Assembly: GCA_003482695.1 (NCBI GenBank)
Contig: DMYC01000069.1
Span: 1-8,961, forward strand
Length of the DNA: 8,961 bases
Reading direction: 5' to 3'
Source: Clostridiales bacterium UBA8960
GTDB lineage: Bacteria; Bacillota; Clostridia; Peptostreptococcales; Acidaminobacteraceae
Shown: positions 1-5,436 of the stretch, in pieces
How the letters are laid out: each line of letters opens with the position of its first letter
Position numbering within the stretch: position 1 is the first letter of the stretch
Notes under the pieces: model-generated
The model's input: the letters and a program-made list of their open reading frames with translations, nothing else
Told to the model about the DNA's origin: nothing
The model's database searches: none
Made by a program: the position numbers and the translations under genes

Positions 1-741
1 GTAACTGAGGCCGCAGGAAGTAGACCAAGAGATGTTGGCAGCATGATGATCGTCGATTCAGGCGGTCACCTCATCGCTGGAACGATCGGTGGCGGCAAAG
101 TGGAAGAGACCGCGAAGCAAGATGCGGCAAACTGTCTACGTAACAAAGAATCAAAGACTTTCAAATACGAGCTTACTTTAAAAGAGTCTGAACACTCGCT
201 GGGTATGGCGTGTGGTGGGCTTGTGGAAGTGTTTGTCAAGACGTTTGAAAAACGTGAGAATCTGATAATTTTCGGTGGTGGTCACATCGGACTGGAGCTC
301 AGCCGATTTGCTAAGGCGCTCGGTTATCGCATTATCGTCGTCGACCAACGCCCCGAATACTGTTCTAGGTCACGTTTTCCAGTTGCAGATGAACTTTTGC
401 TTCTGGATCCGGAAAATCCGCCTGTTTTAGGTATAGATGCGGATACGAGTGTGGTGATCGTGACACATGGCCATCTATATGACATGGAAGCGCTCAGACT
501 CGTCATCATGTCGGATGCACGTTATATCGGGATGATCGGCAGCCGTAATAAAATCAGACACTGCTTTGCAGAACTGATAAAGGAAGGCATCTCGGAAGAG
601 CGCCTTAACAAAGTGTTCGCCCCGATCGGTCTCGATGTGGGTGGCGAGACACCAGAAGAAATCGCGCTTGCGATTTTAGCCGAAGTTCAGGCTGTTAAAT
701 ATGGCAGAACGGGTTCGTTTTTAAAAGAGACACATCAATAA
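1..741 (+). CDS. XdhC/CoxI-family molybdenum hydroxylase maturation protein (5' truncated by window edge)
   Basis: XdhC-family proteins bind the molybdenum cofactor and help sulfurate and insert it into xanthine-dehydrogenase-type hydroxylases in the cytoplasm. The reading frame is open from base 1, and the first residues, including GSRPRDVGS, match the conserved N-terminal XdhC motif (G-S-x-P-R), so the ATGs at 43 and 46 are internal and only about 20-30 residues are missing. Seen next are GTIGGGKVEE, the MACGG segment with the conserved Cys, a Rossmann nucleotide-binding motif (FGGGHIGLE), THGHLYD, YIGMIGSRNK, and the family's C-terminal PIGLDVGGETPEEIALAI block. The C-terminal half is intact and ends normally. 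moeA starts 82 bp downstream on the same strand with no terminator between, so the two are probably co-transcribed. Family assignment is firm; the particular hydroxylase served cannot be told because the genes upstream are outside the window. Confidence 0.93.
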   Translation, partial: VTEAAGSRPRDVGSMMIVDSGGHLIAGTIGGGKVEETAKQDAANCLRNKESKTFKYELTLKESEHSLGMACGGLVEVFVKTFEKRENLIIFGGGHIGLELSRFAKALGYRIIVVDQRPEYCSRSRFPVADELLLLDPENPPVLGIDADTSVVIVTHGHLYDMEALRLVIMSDARYIGMIGSRNKIRHCFAELIKEGISEERLNKVFAPIGLDVGGETPEEIALAILAEVQAVKYGRTGSFLKETHQ

Positions 742-766
742 TCATGAAAAAGATTTGTAAAAGGTC

Positions 767-804
767 GTCATTCTTTGGGATGGCGGCCTTACCGCGTAAT
801 GACG
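767..804 (+). other. Imperfect palindrome / possible leader hairpin before moeA
   Basis: CGTCATT (766-772) pairs with AATGACG (798-804), and inside it GCGG (783-786) pairs with CCGC (792-795) around a CCTTA loop. The structure ends just before the moeA ribosome site (809-815). It has no T-run, so it is not a normal terminator. It could be a small dispersed palindromic repeat or a structured leader. Stability and function were not computed. Confidence 0.35.
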
Positions 805-808
805 CAGC

Positions 809-815
809 AAAGGAG
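809..815 (+). promoter_or_regulatory. Ribosome binding site of moeA
   Basis: AAAGGAG lies 8 nt before the ATG at 824 and fixes this start for moeA. No convincing promoter was seen between xdhC and moeA, which supports co-transcription. Confidence 0.8.
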
Positions 816-823
816 AACCACCC

Positions 824-2032
824 ATGATAAAGAAAATTGAGCTGAATCCTATTGAAGTTGTATTGAAATTGATAGAAACGTCTTTTTCCAGTGGACCGAG
901 CGGTAGCGAACGCGTGCTTCTCGAAGACGCTTTGGGGAGAGTCTTAAAATATCCGCTCATCAGCCATGAGATGGTGCCGGCGTTTGCCAAATCAACGGTT
1001 GATGGGTATGCAATAAAAAATTCTGACGGGCCGTTTGTGGCGCGATTGCTGGGCAATGTCGATATGGGGCTTGAGACGTCACTTGTCTTAAAAGAGGGCG
1101 AATGCGTTTATGTGCCAACTGGTGGTATGATTCCGGACGGCTCGGATGCGATGGCGATGATCGAAGATACTGAGCGGCTTGAAGATGGGACAGTGAAGTT
1201 CCTAAAAGGGGCAAAGGGTCGCGACAATATCATCGAGGTCGGCTCAGATATGTCGATCGGCAGTGAAGTCCTCGCAGCGGGGACGATAATTGGTGTGCAT
1301 GAGATTGGGGCATTGGCGTCCCTTGGTCACTATGAAGTGGAGGTGCTCAAGCGTCCAACAATCGCGATCATTTCCACAGGTGATGAGCTCGTCACATCCA
1401 GTGAACCGCTGGAAAAGGGGAAAATTAGGGAACTGAATACGTTTGCGCTTTCGGCGATTTGTAAAAAAATAGGCCTTACTGTGGTGAGCAAAAAAGTGCT
1501 GCCAGATCAGTATGCTTTGATAAGGGCACACCTCGATGAAGCGGTTAATACGGCGGATCTCGTCGTGATCTCAGGCGGAAGCTCTGTGGGTGAGAAGGAT
1601 TACACGCAGGCTTTGATGGAGGATGTGTGCACTGAGGGCGTTTTGCTCGCGGGTATGGCGATCAAACCCGGCAAACCGACGATCATAGCGAAACATGGTG
1701 ATGTGCCAGTGTTCGGGCTTCCAGGGCACCCTGTGTCGACGATCGTGGTTTTCAACATTTTGGCTGCGCGCCTTTTAAAAACGTGGGGGCATAAGGTGGA
1801 GGATCCGCACGCTGTAGAAGTGCGTTTGACGAAAAATGTTTATGCGGCTAAAGGTCGCGATACGTATCAGATGGTTAAAATTTCGAATCGCGGTAATGAG
1901 TGGGTGGCGACACCGACTTCAGGTAAGTCGGGGATGATTACACTTTTAACGAACTCAAATGGCTATGTGATCATTCCCAAAGAGGCGGGGATGTTTAGCG
2001 AAGGGGATGTTGTGAAAGGTGTGTATTTTTGA
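824..2032 (+). CDS. moeA: Molybdopterin molybdenumtransferase MoeA
   Basis: MoeA ligates molybdenum from molybdate into adenylated molybdopterin, the last common step of Mo-cofactor synthesis, in the cytoplasm. The 402-residue product has normal family length (about 400). Motifs in order: STVDGYA (57-63, matching the SAMDGYA active-site segment with its Asp), PTGGMIPDGSDA (98-109), STGDELV (184-190), GKIRELN (199-205), SGGSSVGEKDYT (250-261, with the conserved Asp), KPGKP (281-285) and GLPGHPVS (298-305), followed by the C-terminal beta-barrel domain IV (about 328-402). All catalytic segments look intact. The start is set by AAAGGAG 8 nt upstream. Its place directly after an XdhC gene suggests the locus serves a xanthine-dehydrogenase-like or other molybdenum hydroxylase system. 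The related Cinnamal/CinA-type proteins share only the MoCF domain, so MoeA is the clear call. Confidence 0.96.
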   Translation: MIKKIELNPIEVVLKLIETSFSSGPSGSERVLLEDALGRVLKYPLISHEMVPAFAKSTVDGYAIKNSDGPFVARLLGNVDMGLETSLVLKEGECVYVPTGGMIPDGSDAMAMIEDTERLEDGTVKFLKGAKGRDNIIEVGSDMSIGSEVLAAGTIIGVHEIGALASLGHYEVEVLKRPTIAIISTGDELVTSSEPLEKGKIRELNTFALSAICKKIGLTVVSKKVLPDQYALIRAHLDEAVNTADLVVISGGSSVGEKDYTQALMEDVCTEGVLLAGMAIKPGKPTIIAKHGDVPVFGLPGHPVSTIVVFNILAARLLKTWGHKVEDPHAVEVRLTKNVYAAKGRDTYQMVKISNRGNEWVATPTSGKSGMITLLTNSNGYVIIPKEAGMFSEGDVVKGVYF

Positions 2033-2066
2033 TTAGAGAGTGGTCATGAAAGTGATCAGAAGGAAA

Positions 2067-2117
2067 TGATCTGCGAAGTGATCAGGGGGTCCGACCCCCT
2101 GATCACTCCGCAGATCA
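2067..2117. repeat. GC-rich palindromic repeat, copy 1
   Basis: A perfect 15-bp inverted repeat, AGTGATCAGGGGGTC (2077-2091) against its complement (2093-2107), surrounds a single C at 2092. After one mismatch (2076/2108) the palindrome continues with TGATCTGCG (2067-2075) against CGCAGATCA (2109-2117). Further GTGATC-type copies flank it: AGTGATCAG at 2051-2059, and GATCACTCC at 2101-2109 and 2113-2121, so the arms look built from degenerate tandem units. The same core recurs at 4878-4908. There is no T-run after the stem, so simple rho-independent termination is unlikely. It resembles REP-like or MITE-like palindromes, but no transposase is present. Confidence 0.85.
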
Positions 2118-2136
2118 CTCCTAAAATAGGGGGGTT

Positions 2137-2661
2137 ATGTTCAAGATTCTATCCGAACTGTTTCTTGCATTTTTCAAGGTAGGGCTTCTGTCATTTGGGG
2201 GCGGTTACACGCTCATACCACTTATCGAACAGCAGGTGGTGGATGTCTACGGTTGGCTTTCGCCTGACGAATATGCAAAAATACTTGGCGCGTCTCAGAT
2301 GATTCCAGGTGCGATTTCCATCAAGTTTGCGACATATGTAGGGTATAAAGAAGCCGGCGTACTGGGTATTATCGTTTCGATTTTAGGCAGTTTAATTGTG
2401 CCGATTTTATTGATCGTGTTGCTTTTTGGTCTTTTAACCAAGGGGTCGACATTCAAGTATGGAAACAAGATTTTACTTGGCGTCAAAGGTGCGACGTGGG
2501 GTCTCGTTGTTGGCTTTGGCCTTCAAATGATGAAAGGTGTGCAAAATGACGTCAAACTCATCGCATTAGGTGTCTTGGCGACCGTACTCACAGTGGTATT
2601 CGGATTGAGTCCAGCTGTGGTGATACTCGTTGGGGGTGCGCTTGGATTTTTGTTTCTGTAA
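2137..2661 (+). CDS. Half-size (single CHR domain) chromate-transporter-family membrane protein
   Basis: The CHR (ChrA) family moves chromate, and possibly other oxyanions, across the cytoplasmic membrane. This 174-residue protein is one CHR domain. It shows LFLAFFKVGLLSFGGGYTLI near the N-terminus (8-27), EQQVV and WLS (31-42), then SQMIPGAISIKFATYVGYKEAG (53-74), where PGAI and ATYVGY are family landmarks, followed by hydrophobic segments at about 75-100, 113-133 and 138-174. Short CHR proteins in Bacillota normally occur as two adjacent genes (N- and C-type halves). Here no second half lies on either side. The segment usually reading PGxIxxN has Lys at residue 63 in place of Asn. An AGGGGGG stretch (2128-2134) sits unusually close, about 2-3 nt, before the ATG. 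Upstream is repeat copy 1 and moeA; downstream is a terminator hairpin. Family is confident; substrate is unproven. Confidence 0.88.
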   Translation: MFKILSELFLAFFKVGLLSFGGGYTLIPLIEQQVVDVYGWLSPDEYAKILGASQMIPGAISIKFATYVGYKEAGVLGIIVSILGSLIVPILLIVLLFGLLTKGSTFKYGNKILLGVKGATWGLVVGFGLQMMKGVQNDVKLIALGVLATVLTVVFGLSPAVVILVGGALGFLFL

Positions 2662-2669
2662 AAAAATAA

Positions 2670-2704
2670 GGGGGAACAAATGGCCTTTCACCATTTGTTC
2701 CCCC
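2670..2704. terminator. Bidirectional rho-independent terminator (chrA-like gene / serpin)
   Basis: A perfect 14-bp stem, GGGGGAACAAATGG (2670-2683) with its complement (2691-2704), closes a 7-nt loop. It lies between two convergent coding regions. Read leftward, the stem is followed by TTATTTTTTT (complement of 2660-2669), a good U-tract for the serpin operon. Read rightward the tail (TGTTTCGTCTTT) is weaker but T-rich. Confidence 0.9.
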
Positions 2705-2714
2705 TGTTTCGTCT

Positions 2715-3986
2715 TTAAGGCTTAAACACAGCCCCCATAAATAAAATCGCACCGGTGACATCTTCTTCAATGACGTACAAAAAAGGTTTGTTACAGTTGA
2801 AGTCAATCGGTGTAACTTCGACTGGAGCGCTTGTCACAACCATCTCCACTACGGTAACAGCTGCTGCCTCAGTGCCTTTTTCGTCATTGATGATTTTACA
2901 GTTTTGGAAAATATCACTGACATAAACATTTTGAAGCGCAATATCCACCATCGATGAAAAATCGGCTCTAAATGGCTCAAAAGCAAGTGACATACCGAGC
3001 GCTTTCAAAGGCTCAGATAGACTATTCTTAACATCGTACTCGAACTTTGGCATCGATACATAGAGCCTTGCATTTGTTTCACCCGTTGCACCGAGCCATG
3101 ACTCAAGTGTTTCAAAGGATGTATCACGCATCAAACTCATAAGATCCTCTTTTGGGAGCACGACTTTCATGGTCATCCCGCCATGGTATGGAAATGCGGC
3201 AACTTGAACAGAATCGTCTTCATAATAGTCGAGATGCCGTGTTTGATGCATCATCTTCACGGACTGCGCGCCACCCTCGATCGGGTAAAATGAATCGTCA
3301 TAAGTGGCTTCAGGACTGTAAGCGTACAGCCATGCGCCATTAAAATACACCGTATTCATCAAATAGGCAATCGTCTCGCCGGATATCGAGTCTAGTGTAT
3401 CTTTAAGCAGCCCATTTGTTTTGTCTTCCACCCATTTGTTAATCTGATCCACAGTCTTAGGGTCTGAGAAATCAGATTTGTACACCTCTGCATCATAGTT
3501 TTTAACGAGGGTGTCTACGAAATCTTGTTTTGGCTCAAGCAGTTCTCTAATCCAAAAACTGTTGCCAAGCAACACAGTAAGTGACTTGTCATCGGATGTG
3601 TCTCCAGACTTTGTAAGGCTGGACAATAAGCCGTTGTATCGTGTGTTCAGCCCCTCTACTGACGATTCACCCATGACCTTTAAAATCCCATCCAGCGTTT
3701 CGCCTTCAGCACCATTTAGGAGCATGGCAAGCGCAAATGAGAGGCTAATCGGAGAAATCAATGTGTTTTCGCCTTTTGCAAACACTTGCATAAGGTCGTA
3801 TCCAAGTCTGCTTGAAGCGGATATAGAATTCTCAAGTTCGGGTGTGAGCGTTCGTATGGATTGAGGCGTGAATGCCGCCTCGCTTTTTTGAATCCCCTTT
3901 GATTTTGAAACAGGTAAAGTGCCACAGCCAGAAAAAAGGGTGAGAACGGACAAACATAACACAGTAAATCGCCAAATGCGTTTCAT
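2715..3986 (-). CDS. Serpin-family serine protease inhibitor, predicted lipoprotein
   Basis: Serpins trap serine or cysteine proteases by cleavage of an exposed reactive-centre loop. The 423-residue product starts with MKRIWRFTVLCLSVL and a lipobox-like LFSGC (Cys21), so it is predicted to be lipid-anchored on the outer face of the membrane. Serpin landmarks: NTLISPISLSFALAMLLNGA (74-93), INKWVEDKTNGLL (182-194), NTVYFNGAW (211-219), and the C-terminal NKPFLYVI...TGAILFMGAV block (399-420). The hinge reads E369-K-G-T-E-A-A-A-V-T378; small residues here mark inhibitory serpins. Counting 17 residues as in alpha-1-antitrypsin puts P1-P1' at Thr385-Ser386, though the following strand is a few residues longer and P1 could shift. 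The start at 3986 is preferred over an upstream ATG at 4031 because GGAGGG (3994-3999) precedes it at normal distance and the longer form would hide the signal peptide and overlap the preceding gene. Confidence 0.95.
   Translation of the reverse strand: MKRIWRFTVLCLSVLTLFSGCGTLPVSKSKGIQKSEAAFTPQSIRTLTPELENSISASSRLGYDLMQVFAKGENTLISPISLSFALAMLLNGAEGETLDGILKVMGESSVEGLNTRYNGLLSSLTKSGDTSDDKSLTVLLGNSFWIRELLEPKQDFVDTLVKNYDAEVYKSDFSDPKTVDQINKWVEDKTNGLLKDTLDSISGETIAYLMNTVYFNGAWLYAYSPEATYDDSFYPIEGGAQSVKMMHQTRHLDYYEDDSVQVAAFPYHGGMTMKVVLPKEDLMSLMRDTSFETLESWLGATGETNARLYVSMPKFEYDVKNSLSEPLKALGMSLAFEPFRADFSSMVDIALQNVYVSDIFQNCKIINDEKGTEAAAVTVVEMVVTSAPVEVTPIDFNCNKPFLYVIEEDVTGAILFMGAVFKP
2826..2885 (-). other. 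Serpin reactive-centre loop coding segment
   Basis: This stretch encodes residues 368-387 of the serpin: hinge EKGTEAAAVT, then VVEMVVT-SA. By spacing, codon 385 (Thr, 2832-2834) is P1 and codon 386 (Ser, 2829-2831) is P1'. A small or aliphatic P1 region (V-V-T) would fit elastase- or subtilisin-like target proteases rather than trypsin-like ones. That specificity is inferred, not shown. Confidence 0.6.
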
Positions 3987-3993
3987 CACAAAA

Positions 3994-4002
3994 CCCTCCT
4001 TT
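3994..4002 (-). promoter_or_regulatory. Ribosome binding site deciding the serpin start
   Basis: On the minus strand AAAGGAGGG ends 7 nt before the ATG at 3986. No comparable site precedes the in-frame ATG at 4031, so 3986 is taken as the start. Confidence 0.88.
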
Positions 4003-4014
4003 AAAAGATCGATC

Positions 4015-4233
4015 CTAATCGACCCATTCAAAACGTTTTATCATTTTTCCATCAATCTCTTTCATATCTACAAACATGTCGTATGGCCTTACCCAAGTGT
4101 CATGGTCGCCATAAAGCTTCTGATAGACAACCATTAGTTCTTCAGTCTCACTATGCTTCGCAATGGCGAGCACTTTATATAGGTTGCCTTTAAAATGCTT
4201 GTAAGTCCCACCGATTATGATTTCTTCATGCAT
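4015..4233 (-). CDS. DUF1653 domain protein
   Basis: This 72-residue protein is one complete DUF1653 domain, of unknown function. It shows GGTYKHFKGNLYKVL (8-22), AKHSETEELMVVYQKLYG (25-42), WVRPYDMF (47-54) and the closing RFEWV. The family is small, soluble and common in bacteria, where the pattern G-x-Y-x-H-x-K-G ... H-S-E-T ... V-R-P-x-x-M-F is conserved; all of it is present. The ATG at 4233 is preceded by AAGGAGAG (complement of 4241-4248), and this ribosome site overlaps the final stop of the upstream UPF0316 frame (4247-4249), so translation of the two may be coupled. The serpin start lies 28 nt downstream of its stop, which argues for one transcript. No catalytic role should be assumed. 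Confidence 0.9.
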   Translation of the reverse strand: MHEEIIIGGTYKHFKGNLYKVLAIAKHSETEELMVVYQKLYGDHDTWVRPYDMFVDMKEIDGKMIKRFEWVD

Positions 4234-4246
4234 AAAAAGCCTCTCC

Positions 4247-4774
4247 TTATCTCTTTGCCATCCTTTTTTTCATAAGTTCCAAAATATAGCCACCCTTAAA
4301 GAGCTTAGGCTCATAGAAAATCACAAAAGCGCTAGGTTCAAAGCGGTTGATGATCTCAAGCAGCTCGCCTTCCAGCGACCTTTTCGTAAGAATGTCAAGT
4401 CTATATCGTGAACTCTCACGCCCTTAACCCTCAAAAACAGTAACGCCATAGCCGTTCTCTCTCAAATGTTCAATGAGTGCCATGTTCTTTTCTCTAATAT
4501 TGGCGATGACTGAAGTATAGCCGATCGCAATCCTGTTTTCAATATAAATCCCGACGATCAACCCAAGCCCGAATCCAAACGCATAGACGAGCATCTCGAT
4601 AACAGATTGTTCACCACTAAGCACCAGCGACAGGCCGAAAACGTAAATCAATGCCTCCATGACGCCAAAAATGGCCGTTAAAACCGTGAGTTTTTTTACC
4701 ATACAGATGGTTCTAAGTGCCAACATGGGGACGTAGCACAGTTGCATAATTAATATCAATACCAGTTTACTCAA
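4247..4774 (-). pseudogene. UPF0316 (DUF5698-DUF2179) membrane protein gene interrupted by an in-frame TAA
   Basis: Translation from TTG at 4774 gives a membrane protein matching UPF0316: YVPMLALRTICMVKK, an IYVFGLSLVL helix, YAFGFGLGLIVGIYIENRIAIGY, and LRENGYGVTVFEG. The frame then meets TAA (complement of 4424-4426) but continues open for 58 more codons: [15 protein letters not shown]..., then [21 protein letters not shown], the expected DUF2179 tail, ending at TAA 4247-4249. The family consensus around the break is EG-E-GR, so a single GAA-to-TAA change would explain it. The break lies at the boundary between the membrane domain and the cytosolic DUF2179 domain. Restored length, about 175 residues, is normal. 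Start choice: GGAGA (complement of 4782-4786) lies 8 nt before TTG, and the promoter's start point near 4805 excludes the in-frame starts at 4816 and 4849. It could be a true nonsense mutation, a functional truncation, or a sequencing error. Confidence 0.87.
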
Positions 4775-4811
4775 ATTTATGTCTCCGTTTCTATCGTTAT
4801 GTCTCGTTTTA

Positions 4812-4840
4812 ATCATAGCACCAAGATGAGAAGGTGTAAA
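4812..4840 (-). promoter_or_regulatory. SigA-type promoter of the UPF0316-DUF1653-serpin operon
   Basis: On the minus strand TTTACA (complement of 4835-4840) and TATGAT (complement of 4812-4817) are separated by exactly 17 bp. The start point would fall near 4805, giving a leader of about 30 nt to the TTG at 4774. No other clear promoter was noticed before the downstream genes of this leftward operon. Confidence 0.75.
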
Positions 4841-4852
4841 GCAAGGCACAGA

Positions 4853-4944
4853 TCAATCAAAAAGATTGGCTCAGCAAAGTGATCAGGGGGTCGGACCCCC
4901 TGATCACTCCCTGATCACTCTGTCTCGCCAATCTTTTTGATTGA
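4853..4944. repeat. Large palindromic repeat, copy 2, between divergent promoters
   Basis: The core, 4878-4908, is the same 15-bp inverted repeat as at 2077-2107, with centre base G instead of C (the opposite orientation). Outside it an 18-bp perfect inverted repeat, TCAATCAAAAAGATTGGC (4853-4870) against its complement (4927-4944), encloses the core. Each outer arm is itself a small palindrome (CAATC-A5-GATTG). The right side carries a tandem duplication of the core arm end (CCCTGATCACTC at 4898-4909 and again 4909-4920). The element could extrude as a cruciform or form a long hairpin in RNA. It lacks any coding potential and is probably a non-autonomous mobile or REP-like element. Confidence 0.88.
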
Positions 4945-4969
4945 CAAACCCCAACACCCAGCATAAAAT
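4941..4969 (+). promoter_or_regulatory. SigA-type promoter of the marR-like/NmrA-like operon
   Basis: TTGACA (4941-4946) and TAAAAT (4964-4969) are spaced by 17 bp, close to the ideal vegetative promoter. The first four bases of the -35 box (4941-4944) are the end of the outer arm of the palindromic repeat. Confidence 0.85.
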
Positions 4970-4972
4970 ATA

Positions 4973-4987
4973 GTTAGTCAGACTAAC
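4973..4987. promoter_or_regulatory. Palindromic operator, probably bound by the adjacent MarR-type regulator
   Basis: GTTAGTC-A-GACTAAC is a perfect 15-bp palindrome starting 4 bp after the -10 box, covering the expected transcription start. MarR-family proteins commonly bind such 15-20 bp palindromes and repress their own operons, so autorepression is the likely reading; binding itself is inferred. Confidence 0.75.
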
Positions 4988-5007
4988 CACATGAAAAGGA
5001 GAACATC

Positions 5008-5436
5008 ATGAACCCTCAAATAGGCCAAAGCATGGATACCATCGGCATGTTCTGCCGTTTAAACATGAATACCCGCAGAGAATTGCCCATTAGATCAAGC
5101 GAAATGGGCGTACTCATCTATATTCACAAGCACGGTGCGAAAGTAACGCCAGTCATGATCAGCCAATTTTTTCAAATCAAAAAACCAAGTGTCACCACGA
5201 TGCTGAATCACTTGCTTGAAGAAAAATACCTCATAAAAAACAAATCTGAAACTGACGGTAGAAGTTACACCGTACAGATGACTCAAAAGGCCATAAACCT
5301 CGTTGGCGAAAGTTATGAAGCCTATCTGAAAAACGTCGAAATACTAAAGAAGGAAATGGGCGCCACAGATTTCGACCTATTTATAAAACTAATGGAACAA
5401 GCAAACAACGCACTTTCAAAGGAGAGCAAACGATGA
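5008..5436 (+). CDS. MarR-family winged-helix transcriptional regulator
   Basis: This 142-residue protein has the size and layout of a MarR dimeric repressor: an N-terminal helix (about 5-22), a winged helix-turn-helix with VTPVMISQFFQIKKPSVTTM (46-65; recognition helix about 58-70), a wing containing ETDGRSYTVQMT (81-92; the family's D-x-R pattern), and C-terminal dimerisation helices (about 93-138). Such proteins bind palindromic operators in the cytoplasm and release on small-molecule or oxidative signals. A single Cys (Cys16) lies in the first helix; whether it senses anything is unknown. The ATG at 5008 follows AAAAGGAGA at normal spacing. Its stop overlaps the start of the next gene (ATGA, 5433-5436), so both are translated together. 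A matching operator sits at the promoter, suggesting autoregulation and control of the oxidoreductase. Confidence 0.92.
   Translation: MNPQIGQSMDTIGMFCRLNMNTRRELPIRSSEMGVLIYIHKHGAKVTPVMISQFFQIKKPSVTTMLNHLLEEKYLIKNKSETDGRSYTVQMTQKAINLVGESYEAYLKNVEILKKEMGATDFDLFIKLMEQANNALSKESKR

Noticed and set aside
43..741. ATG at 43 as the true start of the XdhC-family gene
   Set aside because: The frame is open upstream to base 1 and encodes the conserved GSRPRDVGS motif, so this ATG is internal and the gene is cut by the window edge.
2077..2107. Palindrome core as an ordinary moeA terminator
   Set aside because: No T-run follows on either strand and the same core occurs at an unrelated position, so a repeat element explains it better; some termination activity cannot be excluded.
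3987..4031. Serpin start at the upstream ATG (4031)
   Set aside because: It would add 15 residues before a clear lipoprotein signal, overlap the DUF1653 gene, and lack a ribosome site; ATG 3986 has GGAGGG at good spacing.
4217..4411. Plus-strand frame of 64 codons over the apparent gap between UPF0316 and DUF1653
   Set aside because: It is a shadow of the minus-strand DUF2179 tail, which reads as a conserved protein once the TAA is bridged.
4775..4849. GTG 4849 or ATG 4816 as the start of the UPF0316 gene
   Set aside because: No ribosome site precedes them, the added residues do not fit the family, and both lie upstream of the predicted transcription start near 4805.
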